From: JBNKLG01 sp050292235
GTDB lineage: Bacteria > Pseudomonadota > Gammaproteobacteria > Chromatiales > Chromatiaceae
Direction: 5' to 3'
NCBI GenBank assembly: GCA_050292235.1
Contig: JBNKLG010000016.1
Location: 1 to 39,208 of the forward strand
DNA length: 39,208 nucleotides
Made by a program: the position numbers and the translations under genes. Each line of letters starts with the position of its first letter. Position 1 is the stretch's first letter. Under the pieces are notes generated by a model. It was not told the DNA's origin. It ran no database searches and worked only from the letters and a program-made list of their open reading frames with translations. Shown here piece by piece: positions 1 to 7,643 of the stretch.

Positions 1-3000
1 GCATCATGAGGCAGCCTTCGGCGATCAGCGGCGCGGTGGCAAAGCCGATCTCATCGGCCCCCAGCAGGGCAGCGATGACAACATCGCGACCGGTGCGCAT
101 ACCACCATCGGCCTGTACCGCAATCCGGGTACGCAGCTTGTTCAGCACCAGGGTCTGGTGGGTCTCGGCCAGACCGATCTCCCAGGGCGAACCGGCGTGT
201 TTGATCGAGGTCAGGGGCGAGGCGCCGGTGCCGCCGTCAAAGCCGGAGATGGTGACGTGGTCGGCATGGGCCTTGGAGACCCCGGCGGCGACGGTGCCGA
301 CGCCGACCTCGGAGACCAGCTTGACCGAGATCCGCGCCTTGGGGTTGGTGTTCTTGAGGTCGTGGATCAGCTGGGCCAGATCCTCAATCGAATAGATGTC
401 ATGGTGCGGCGGCGGCGAGATCAGGCCGACCCCTGGGGTCGAATGACGCACCGAGGCGATCTGCTGATTGACCTTGTGGCCGGGTAGCTGGCCGCCCTCG
501 CCGGGCTTGGCACCCTGGGCCATCTTGATCTGGATGTCGTCGGCGTTGACCAGATATTCGGTGGTCACGCCAAAGCGCCCGGAGGCCACCTGCTTGATGG
601 CAGAGCGTTCCGGGTTGCGCGATCCGTCGGGCAGGGGGTTGAAGCGCTTGGCCTCTTCGCCCCCTTCACCGGTGTTGGACTTGCCGCCGATCTGATTCAT
701 CGCCTTGGCCAATGTGCTGTGGGCCTCGTAAGAGATTGATCCGAAGGACATGGCCCCGGTGGCAAAACGCTTGACGATCTCTGCCGCAGGCTCAACCTCA
801 TCCAGCGGAATCTCCTGCTCGGCAAAGTGGAACGCCATGAGGCCGCGCAGGGTCAGCAGATGCTCGTTCTGCTCGTTGACCATGCGGGCGAACTCCTCGT
901 AGCTCGACCAGGAGTTGCTGCGTACCGCGTGCTGCATCTTGCTGATGCTCTGCGGCGTCCACATGTGATCCTCACCACGGACGCGATAGGCGTAGTCGCC
1001 ACCCACATCCAGATGATGCTGGTAGATGGCCTCGTTGCCAAAGGCATTGCGGTGCCAACGCACGGTCTCTTCGGCCACCTCGGCCAGCCCCACCCCTTCG
1101 ATGGTGGTGGGGGTGCCGGTGAAGTAGTGGCCCACGAACTCGCTGGAGAGTCCCACCGCATCGAAGATCTGGGCGCCACAATAGGATTGGTAAGCGGAGA
1201 TGCCCATCTTCGACATCACCTTGTGCAGCCCCTTGCCCAGGGCCTTGATGTAGTGCTTCTGGGCGGTGGTGAAGTCCAGGGGTTGTGCCAGATTCGGCAG
1301 CATCGACTGGATGGTATCGAAGGCCAGATAGGGGTTGATCGCCTCGGCACCATAACCGGCCAGGGTCGCAAAGTGGTGTACCTCCAGGGCGGCAGCGGTC
1401 TCCACCACCAGCCCGGACTCGGTACGCAGCCCCTTGCGAATCAGGTGGTGATGCACCGCCGAGGTGGCCAGCAGCGCCGGGATGGCGATGCGTTCTGCGC
1501 AGGATTTGCGGTCAGAGAGGATGAGGATGTTGTAGCCAGCCAGCACCTGCTGCTCCGCCAGCTCACAAAGGGCGGTCAGGGCCGCAGCCATGCCAGTGGC
1601 ACCCTGGTCGCTTGGATAGCTGATGTCCAGGGTCTTGGTGCGGAAGGCACCCTGGGTGCTGGCCTCGACATGACGCACCCGCTCCAGATCCTCATTGGTG
1701 AGGACGGGCTGGCTGACCTCCAGGCGCATGTTCTCGCCACCGGAGCCCAGGCCAAGCAGGTTGGGGCGGGGGCCGATCAGCGACACCAGCGACATCACGA
1801 TCTCTTCACGGATCGGGTCGATGGGCGGATTGGTGACCTGGGCGAAGTTCTGCTTGAAATAGTTCGACAGGTGACGGGAGCGGCCCGACAGTACGGCCAC
1901 CGGGTTGTCCGCCCCCATGGAGCCGATGGCCTCCATGCCGGTCTGGATCATGGGGGTGAGCAGGAACTTGATGTCCTCCTGGGTATAGCCGAAGGCCTGC
2001 TGCCGGTCGAGCAGGGTTGCCGGGTCGGGCATCATGGGTGCGACATCGGAGGGCAGGCTGTCCAGATGGATCTGGGTCTGATCCAGCCAGTCGGCATAGG
2101 GCTTGGCCGAGGCCAGCTGCTCTTTCAGCTCGGCGTCGTCGATGATGCGGCCCTGCTGCATGTCGATGAGGAACATTTTGCCGGGCTGGAGCCGCCACTT
2201 CTTGACGATGCGCTCTTCGGGGATGTCCAGCACGCCCATCTCCGAGGCCATGACCACCAGATCATCGTCGGTAATGAGGTAGCGCGCCGGGCGCAGGCCG
2301 TTGCGATCCAGGGTGGCACCGATCTGTTTGCCATCGGTAAAGGCGACGGCAGCGGGGCCATCCCAGGGCTCCATCAGGGCGGCATGGTATTCGTAGAAGG
2401 CGCGGCGCTTGGCGTCCATCAGCGGATTGCCGGACCAGGCCTCGGGAATCAGCATCATCATGGCGTGAGCCAAGTCGTAGCCACCGGCCACCAGCAGCTC
2501 CAGCGCGTTGTCGAAACAGGCGGAATCGGACTGGCCTTCGGGGATCAGCGGCCAGACCTTCTCCAGATCATCGCCCAGGATCTCCGAGGCCATGGAGTGG
2601 TGGCGGGCGGCCATCCAGTTGACATTGCCGCGCAGGGTGTTGATCTCGCCGTTGTGGGCGATCATGCGGAAGGGGTGGGCCAGATCCCAGGTGGGGAAGG
2701 TGTTGGTGGAGAAGCGCTGATGCACCAGTGCCAGGGCTGAGACCAGGCGCTGGTCGGTCAGATCCTGGAAAAACTCACCCACCTGATTGGCCAGCAGCAT
2801 ACCTTTATAGACGATCAGGCGTGACGACATCGAGGTGATGTAGAAGTAGTCGCGCTGGGCGATGGTCGAGCTTTCGACGGCGTTTTCGATCTGCTTGCGA
2901 ATGACGAAGAGTTTGCGCTCGAAGGCGTCCTGATCCGGGGTATTGGCCCCCTTGGCGATGAAAACCTGACGGATGACCGGCTCGGTGGGCAGCACACTTT

Positions 3001-3406
3001 CGCCCAGACCGCTGTTGTTGACCGGCACATCGCGCCAACCCAGCAGTTGCTGGCCTTCAGCGGCAATGAACTTGTCGACCTGGGCCTCGCAGGCGCTACG
3101 GTCGCTCTCATTCGGCGGCAAAAACAGCATACCGATGGCGTAGTCACCGGCGGTGGGCAGCTCGACACCGGCCTCGGCGCGGAAAAAGGCATCGGAAATC
3201 TGAAACAAGATACCGGCGCCATCGCCAGCTTTTGGATCGGCGCCAACGGCACCACGATGGGTGAGGCGCTCCAGGATCTGCAAGCCCTGGCGGACAATAT
3301 CATGGCTCTGTTGGCCCTTGATGTGGGCCACGAAGCCTACACCGCAGGCATCGTGCTCGTTGGCGGGGTCATACAGTCCCTGCGCGGCGGGTAAACCGTG
3401 CTTCAT
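1..3406 (-). CDS. gltB: Glutamate synthase (NADPH) large subunit, 3'-truncated by window edge
   Basis: Large subunit of glutamate synthase, which makes two glutamates from glutamine and 2-oxoglutarate in ammonia assimilation. I translated the minus strand from the ATG at 3406, and about 1135 codons stay open to the window edge. A GAGGAAA ribosome site lies upstream. The start MKHGLPAAQGLYDP is followed by ACGVGF, where Cys21 would be the N-terminal nucleophile of the glutaminase domain after propeptide removal. The FMN-domain hallmarks GGEEAKRFNPLPDGSRN, KPGEGGQLPG and SGFDGGTGASP follow in order. The last visible residues (IAEGCLMM) contain the first of the three cysteines that bind the [3Fe-4S] cluster. 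The remaining cluster Cys and the beta-helix domain lie outside the window. gltD is expected next. The long plus-strand ORF opposite it is a shadow. Confidence 0.97.
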   Translation of the reverse strand, partial: MKHGLPAAQGLYDPANEHDACGVGFVAHIKGQQSHDIVRQGLQILERLTHRGAVGADPKAGDGAGILFQISDAFFRAEAGVELPTAGDYAIGMLFLPPNESDRSACEAQVDKFIAAEGQQLLGWRDVPVNNSGLGESVLPTEPVIRQVFIAKGANTPDQDAFERKLFVIRKQIENAVESSTIAQRDYFYITSMSSRLIVYKGMLLANQVGEFFQDLTDQRLVSALALVHQRFSTNTFPTWDLAHPFRMIAHNGEINTLRGNVNWMAARHHSMASEILGDDLEKVWPLIPEGQSDSACFDNALELLVAGGYDLAHAMMMLIPEAWSGNPLMDAKRRAFYEYHAALMEPWDGPAAVAFTDGKQIGATLDRNGLRPARYLITDDDLVVMASEMGVLDIPEERIVKKWRLQPGKMFLIDMQQGRIIDDAELKEQLASAKPYADWLDQTQIHLDSLPSDVAPMMPDPATLLDRQQAFGYTQEDIKFLLTPMIQTGMEAIGSMGADNPVAVLSGRSRHLSNYFKQNFAQVTNPPIDPIREEIVMSLVSLIGPRPNLLGLGSGGENMRLEVSQPVLTNEDLERVRHVEASTQGAFRTKTLDISYPSDQGATGMAAALTALCELAEQQVLAGYNILILSDRKSCAERIAIPALLATSAVHHHLIRKGLRTESGLVVETAAALEVHHFATLAGYGAEAINPYLAFDTIQSMLPNLAQPLDFTTAQKHYIKALGKGLHKVMSKMGISAYQSYCGAQIFDAVGLSSEFVGHYFTGTPTTIEGVGLAEVAEETVRWHRNAFGNEAIYQHHLDVGGDYAYRVRGEDHMWTPQSISKMQHAVRSNSWSSYEEFARMVNEQNEHLLTLRGLMAFHFAEQEIPLDEVEPAAEIVKRFATGAMSFGSISYEAHSTLAKAMNQIGGKSNTGEGGEEAKRFNPLPDGSRNPERSAIKQVASGRFGVTTEYLVNADDIQIKMAQGAKPGEGGQLPGHKVNQQIASVRHSTPGVGLISPPPHHDIYSIEDLAQLIHDLKNTNPKARISVKLVSEVGVGTVAAGVSKAHADHVTISGFDGGTGASPLTSIKHAGSPWEIGLAETHQTLVLNKLRTRIAVQADGGMRTGRDVVIAALLGADEIGFATAPLIAEGCLMM

Positions 3407-3489
3407 GTTGGGGTTTCCTCGAAGTAGGCGGCCGGGGTGGCCACGTCACTGAAAGAACCGCGTAGGATAGCGAAGAATGCGGCGTTATG

Positions 3490-4635
3490 CTAGGACCCTC
3501 GGCGGATATCCTGCTGGATGTCGGCGAAATTGCGTAATGGAATCCGCTCTGGATCCAGGGATTCTGGTATCAATAGGCGTTCACGCAAGGCCTGGCGTTT
3601 GTTGGGATATTGGCCCAGCAAAAGCACAAACTTCTCTACATCGGATTGGCGTGAGCGGAACCAAGCCAGGCCGCTCTCTTTCTCCAGGTGGCGGTTAAGA
3701 ATGAATAGACGCAGGGCATCGATGTTATCGAAACGACCCAGCTCCAGGGTGAAGGCCTCCGGAGGCTGTTGCAGGAGCCATTGATGGTCATGTAGACGCA
3801 GGATCAGGGCGGGTAGCTCGGGCTCGACTGATTCGGTGAGCTGGATCTGGGGTTTCTCTGCTTGGGGTTGTGATGGTGTATCGGGGATGGGCTGTGTGGG
3901 TGGCCTGGTCTCTGGTACCGAAGGAGAGTTGGGTTGGAAAAGCCATGCCGCCAGCCCACTAATGATGAGTAACAGCAGAAACCCAGAGGCAGGCAACCAT
4001 AGGCTGGTTCGAGATTGGGCGCTTGTCTTATCCAGTGCTGCCTGGACACGTTCAGGTAGCCCCTGGCTACTTTGCCAGAGTTTGTCCAGCTTTTGCGGGG
4101 ATAATGGCGGACGATCCCGATATTGCCAGTAGGCTTGTATCTCCTCTCGATTCCAGGGCGCTAGCCAGAGGCTGGTCAGACTTTCGGCAGGTAGCTGGGC
4201 TTGGAGTGGCTTTTCCAGTCCCGGGGTGGCGAACAGCATCAGAGAGAAGACCCCCTGTTGGTGCCCCTTGAGCAGGAAGTTCAGGATTTCTGGCGGTAAC
4301 TGCTCGGCGTCATCGACCAGAAGCAGGGGAACCTTTCCGCTCTGGGCCAAAGTTGCTAAGGCAGAACCCAGTTGTGGGGGGAGGAGTGGGGCACTGTCGA
4401 GCCAATCCTTGGCCAGTTTTTTCAGCAGTTGGGATTGGTCGATCGCGCTGGTTGCCGAGAGTTGGCAGATGGCCCAGTGTTTTGGGGCTTTGCGTAGCAA
4501 AAGTTGCAGCAGACTGCTTTTTCCTGCCCCCGGCTTCCCCTGGATCAGGGGGATGCAGACGGCATTGCCAGGTATCTGGCGCAAGACCCCCAGGGTTTGA
4601 TTGAGCTTGCGGGTGGTGATGAGATCCTGGGACAT
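3490..4635 (-). CDS. damX: DamX-like AAA ATPase with C-terminal SPOR domain
   Basis: A 381-residue bitopic inner-membrane protein of the DamX/SPOR family, which binds septal peptidoglycan during division. Seen: an N-terminal ATPase domain with Walker A GKPGAGKSS (about residues 33-41) and Walker B LLLVDDAEQ (about 104-112), a single hydrophobic segment (about 213-232), a Pro/Gln-rich periplasmic linker, and a C-terminal region (about 277-360) that fits a SPOR domain and includes LRLFILNRHL and GQYPNKRQA. The position between aroB and gltB is the standard gammaproteobacterial damX locus, 32 nt after aroB. The N-terminal ATPase is typical of the longer non-enteric homologues. The SPOR call rests on length, position and pattern, because this domain is poorly conserved. 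An out-of-frame ATG 10 nt upstream of the start was ignored. Confidence 0.83.
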   Translation of the reverse strand: MSQDLITTRKLNQTLGVLRQIPGNAVCIPLIQGKPGAGKSSLLQLLLRKAPKHWAICQLSATSAIDQSQLLKKLAKDWLDSAPLLPPQLGSALATLAQSGKVPLLLVDDAEQLPPEILNFLLKGHQQGVFSLMLFATPGLEKPLQAQLPAESLTSLWLAPWNREEIQAYWQYRDRPPLSPQKLDKLWQSSQGLPERVQAALDKTSAQSRTSLWLPASGFLLLLIISGLAAWLFQPNSPSVPETRPPTQPIPDTPSQPQAEKPQIQLTESVEPELPALILRLHDHQWLLQQPPEAFTLELGRFDNIDALRLFILNRHLEKESGLAWFRSRQSDVEKFVLLLGQYPNKRQALRERLLIPESLDPERIPLRNFADIQQDIRRGS

Positions 4636-4667
4636 GATTTCATTTTAGCCCCTCTGGGGTATGGTCG

Positions 4668-5744
4668 TTACGCTGTCAACGTTTGCTTTAGCAGGGCAGG
4701 ATCAAAATCCTCGCTGATTCGGGACTGACCGATACCGTTCATGAGCACCAGGCGCATGCGCCCTTCCAGCACTTTTTTATCGACAGCCATGTGGGCGTGC
4801 ATTTGTTCTGCAGTCATTGAAAGGGGAGGTGTTGTTGGTAGATGGCAGGCGGCGATGAGATCGATGGCACGCTGTCGTTCCGCTTCGCTGAGCCAGCCCT
4901 GGCGGACGGAGAGGTCCGCTGCCAGGCACATACCGGCGGCCACCGCCTCGCCATGCAGCCACTCCCCATAGCCCATACCGGTTTCAATGGCGTGACCAAA
5001 GGTGTGGCCCAGGTTGAGTAGGGCACGCTGTCCCGCCTCGCGCTCATCGGCGGCTACCACGGCGGCCTTGATTGCACAGGAGCGCTCAATGGCATTGGCC
5101 AGGGTCTCGGGATCTCGCTGCAGCAGGGCCTGATGATTGCTCTCCAGCCATTGAAAAAACTCAAGATCGTTGATCAGACCGTATTTGATGATCTCGGCCA
5201 GACCCGCGCTGAGCTGGCGATCATCCAGGGTATTGAGCGTGTCGGTATCGATCAGCACACAACGGGGTTGGTGAAAGGCGCCGATCATGTTTTTACCCAG
5301 CGGGTGATTGACGCCGGTTTTGCCGCCCACCGAGGAGTCTACCTGAGAGAGTAAGGTGGTGGGCACCTGGATGAAGTGCACCCCGCGCTGGTAACAGGCG
5401 GCGGCAAAGCCGGTCATATCTCCCACTACACCACCACCCAGGGCAATGAGGGTACAGCCGCGATCAAAATGATGCTTTAGCAGGCTGTCAAAGATCTGGT
5501 TGAGCGTATGGAGGTTTTTGTATTGCTCACCATCCGGCAGGATGCAGTCTGTCAAGGTCAAACCATTCAGGTTGGTTTTGAGGCGCTCCAGATAGAGCGG
5601 TGCAATGGTCTCATTGCTGACGATCAGGGCTTGATAAGAGGGAATGTGCTGGCGTATCAGGCCGCTGTCCAATAGCCCTTGTCCGATGAAAATGGGATAG
5701 CTGCGATCTCCCAGATCGACGTTCAATGTACGCTGCGTGCTCAT
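4668..5744 (-). CDS. aroB: 3-dehydroquinate synthase
   Basis: Cytoplasmic second step of the shikimate pathway: it cyclises DAHP to 3-dehydroquinate using NAD+ and a divalent metal. The 358 residues are full length for the family. Visible signatures are the nucleotide-binding ALGGGVVGDMTGF, the substrate region VPTTLLSQVDSSVGGKTGVN, and metal ligands in GLAEIIKYG (Glu), NLGHTFGHAIE (His) and LHGEAVAAGM (His). The start overlaps the aroK stop by 4 nt (ATGA), so the two are probably translationally coupled. The next gene in the same direction is the damX-like gene, as in many gammaproteobacteria. Confidence 0.97.
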   Translation of the reverse strand: MSTQRTLNVDLGDRSYPIFIGQGLLDSGLIRQHIPSYQALIVSNETIAPLYLERLKTNLNGLTLTDCILPDGEQYKNLHTLNQIFDSLLKHHFDRGCTLIALGGGVVGDMTGFAAACYQRGVHFIQVPTTLLSQVDSSVGGKTGVNHPLGKNMIGAFHQPRCVLIDTDTLNTLDDRQLSAGLAEIIKYGLINDLEFFQWLESNHQALLQRDPETLANAIERSCAIKAAVVAADEREAGQRALLNLGHTFGHAIETGMGYGEWLHGEAVAAGMCLAADLSVRQGWLSEAERQRAIDLIAACHLPTTPPLSMTAEQMHAHMAVDKKVLEGRMRLVLMNGIGQSRISEDFDPALLKQTLTA

Positions 5745-6274
5745 CTCATCTCCGCGATGGGGTTTTGGGTTAATTTTCGCATGATCTCATTGAGCACAGC
5801 TGAAGCCGGCCGCTTTTCGGTAGTCACAATGATGTCCGCCAGTTGGCGATAGAGGGGATCGCGCTCGCTGAACAGGGTTTGGAGTATGGTAATGGGGTCA
5901 TCGGTCTGCAATAAAGGGCGGTTGCGATCATGGCGGGTACGTTCGTACTGGTATTTTGGACGGCAGTGGAGGTAGATCACCATGCCTCGGCTACCCAAGT
6001 GTCTGCGGTTGTTTTCATTCAGCACTGCGCCACCACCAGTGGCCAGCACCCTGTTGGATGTTTGGGTCAGTTCGTCGATCATCGCCCGTTCGCGTTCCCG
6101 AAAACCTGCTTCGCCCTCAATGTCGAAAATAGTCGGGATGCTGACTCCGGTGCGTTGTTGAATCTCCAGGTCGCTGTCGACAAAATCATATCCCAGGCGT
6201 AGGGCCAGCTGTTTGCCAATGGTGGTCTTGCCAGCGCCCATGGGGCCAATGAGAAAAATACGGTTTGCAATCAT
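5741..6274 (-). CDS. aroK: Shikimate kinase I
   Basis: Phosphorylates shikimate to shikimate 3-phosphate with ATP. The 177 residues match the family length. Visible are the P-loop GPMGAGKTT (about residues 10-18), the shikimate-binding DSDLEIQ with FRERERAM, the GGGAV loop (about 80-84), and the LID arginine region RHDRNRPLL. The start is the ATG at 6274, within MIANRIFLIGPMG. The gene overlaps aroB by 4 nt. In many relatives aroK directly follows pilQ. Here the whole minor-pilin block and a HEAT-repeat gene lie upstream instead, with a 46-nt gap to the HEAT-repeat gene. Confidence 0.97.
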   Translation of the reverse strand: MIANRIFLIGPMGAGKTTIGKQLALRLGYDFVDSDLEIQQRTGVSIPTIFDIEGEAGFRERERAMIDELTQTSNRVLATGGGAVLNENNRRHLGSRGMVIYLHCRPKYQYERTRHDRNRPLLQTDDPITILQTLFSERDPLYRQLADIIVTTEKRPASAVLNEIMRKLTQNPIAEMR

Positions 6275-6320
6275 CAGGCAAAGAGTGCCCGGATGGGGCT
6301 GGGTTCGTCAATAGGAGAGG

Positions 6321-7052
6321 CTAGGGCTTTTTCTTCTTTGGGGGATAAACCCTGCGCAGCACCTCCTGGATCAGTCGGCCTTTGGGTTGGCCCTGATATG
6401 CCTTGCCCAGTTCCATCAGGGCCAAGCGTGCTTTTTCTTCATCCATCAGACCGAGTGCGGTGATGGCACTTTGGGCAACATAAATGTTATCTTCCTGTGC
6501 CAGTTTGCTGATGGCGGGTATGTCTTTGGGATCGTGGTTCATTCCCAGGGCGATGGCGACCTGTGCCCGGTGAAATTCGTGCTTGTCATCAATGTGTTGG
6601 CGCAGATATTGACGATATTGGGGGGCCAGTGGGTAATAACGATTGAGGGTGCTGGCAATGGCAATGCGCACTGCTGGTTTGGAAATGTTTTCCCAGGCCA
6701 GTTCTGGATAGGCCTGATGGGCCGTTTCGTCATTGCGCCACATGGCAGTCAAGACGTTATGGGCACCTCGATGCCAGTTCATGGCATAAAGGGCGTGGAT
6801 GGCATTGGCCAGCTCCCCTATTTTTGGGTTGCTCATGGCGCTACGAATATCGGCTAGACGGGCCTGGCCATTGAGCAGGCGCTGTTGCAATTCCTGAGCG
6901 GAAAGGGGTGGGGAAAGCGTTTGAGTGGCTGTTGCCGTTGGATTAATTTCAGGGCTTTTTGTTGTTTTTTGATCGTGGGCAGCCAGTTCTGCTGGTAGGC
7001 ATGCCAGGATCAAAACAAATCTGGCCAGTGCCGTTTTGGAAGACAAGGTCAT
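6321..7052 (-). CDS. Exported HEAT-repeat protein downstream of pilE
   Basis: A 243-residue protein with an N-terminal hydrophobic segment (FVLILACLPAELAA, about residues 12-25) that fits a Sec signal peptide, then a low-complexity Thr/Pro linker. From about residue 70 it has helical repeats that read like HEAT repeats: VRIAIASTLNRYY, HRAQVAIALGMN, VAQSAITALGLMDEEKARLAL. The basic tail ends in PPKKKKP. HEAT repeats are protein-binding scaffolds, and no catalytic motif is visible. It follows pilE by 56 nt and precedes aroK by 46 nt on the same strand, so it may be co-transcribed with the pilus tip genes. A pilus function is inferred only from position. The start is the ATG at 7052, with only a weak purine-rich site upstream. 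Confidence 0.7.
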   Translation of the reverse strand: MTLSSKTALARFVLILACLPAELAAHDQKTTKSPEINPTATATQTLSPPLSAQELQQRLLNGQARLADIRSAMSNPKIGELANAIHALYAMNWHRGAHNVLTAMWRNDETAHQAYPELAWENISKPAVRIAIASTLNRYYPLAPQYRQYLRQHIDDKHEFHRAQVAIALGMNHDPKDIPAISKLAQEDNIYVAQSAITALGLMDEEKARLALMELGKAYQGQPKGRLIQEVLRRVYPPKKKKP

Positions 7053-7108
7053 GATGCTCGTCAGGCCGAAAGCTGAAATTCAGTGAAGGATGACAAACTT
7101 AAGGATGA

Positions 7109-7531
7109 TTATCTACCCCAACAGTCATCGACAGTCGCTGTGCCTGAGATCCCTTTTGCACCAGTGTGGGTTAAGGTCAGGTTGCCACATTTGGTATCGG
7201 TGAAGCCTACAGGTGTTGCCTGAAGGCTGAAGGTCTGGGCACCAGCTCCGCCAGCAGTGACGGTGACGTTATAGTACTGACTATCTGGGGGGGTGTAGGG
7301 ATCAGGTAGGCCCAAGTTCGTTAGCGATCCGTAGGTGTTATGGTCAGAGTAATAGCGGACTTCTCTGGCGGCAACTTCCAGCAGGGCATCCCTCCCTTCA
7401 GCCCGTTTACCTCGGCGTACAATTTCATCGTAGGCAGGGAAGGCGATGGCGGCCAGTATGCCAACGATGGCAACGACGACCATGAGCTCGATGAGGGTAA
7501 AGCCTTTTCTATGGGTCAGTTGGGACAACAC
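7109..7531 (-). CDS. pilE: Type IV minor pilin, PilE-like
   Basis: A 140-residue prepilin. The prepilin peptidase site is KG|FTLIELMVV, with cleavage after Gly10 and Glu at +5 of the mature protein, followed by the hydrophobic alpha1-N helix IVGILAAIAFPAY. RRGKRAEGRDALLEVA continues the helix as in PilE-type minor pilins. Two C-terminal cysteines (TKCGNL and DDCWGR) can form the D-loop disulfide. The start codon is GTG at 7531, with a GAGG 8 nt upstream. In Pseudomonas-type operons pilE is the last gene of fimU-pilVWXY1Y2E, and here it directly follows pilY1. It is likely a minor rather than the major pilin because of that operon. The prepilin peptidase gene is not in the window. Confidence 0.88.
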   Translation of the reverse strand: MLSQLTHRKGFTLIELMVVVAIVGILAAIAFPAYDEIVRRGKRAEGRDALLEVAAREVRYYSDHNTYGSLTNLGLPDPYTPPDSQYYNVTVTAGGAGAQTFSLQATPVGFTDTKCGNLTLTHTGAKGISGTATVDDCWGR

Positions 7532-7587
7532 ATCAGCATCCTCGTGGGAAAATTGCGCTCTAAGCGGCCATTGTCAGGGTTGGAGCG

Positions 7588-7613
7588 CTTCCTGAGGAGG
7601 GTTCCCCAGGAAG
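7588..7613. other. Stem-loop in the pilY1-pilE intergenic RNA
   Basis: A 7-bp perfect stem (CTTCCTG at 7588-7594 with CAGGAAG at 7607-7613) encloses a G/C-rich 12-nt loop that can pair further (GGG with CCC). No T-tract follows on the minus strand, so this is not a canonical intrinsic terminator. It may stabilise or separate the pilY1 and pilE segments of the transcript. Function is inferred. Confidence 0.35.
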
Positions 7614-7643
7614 GTGGTTCCAGTGACGTTTCTGGCTATCCAC

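Noticed and set aside
827..2740. 637-codon plus-strand open frame
   Set aside because: Lies antisense to gltB, whose minus-strand translation carries clear glutamate synthase motifs throughout; the plus frame has no recognisable domain.
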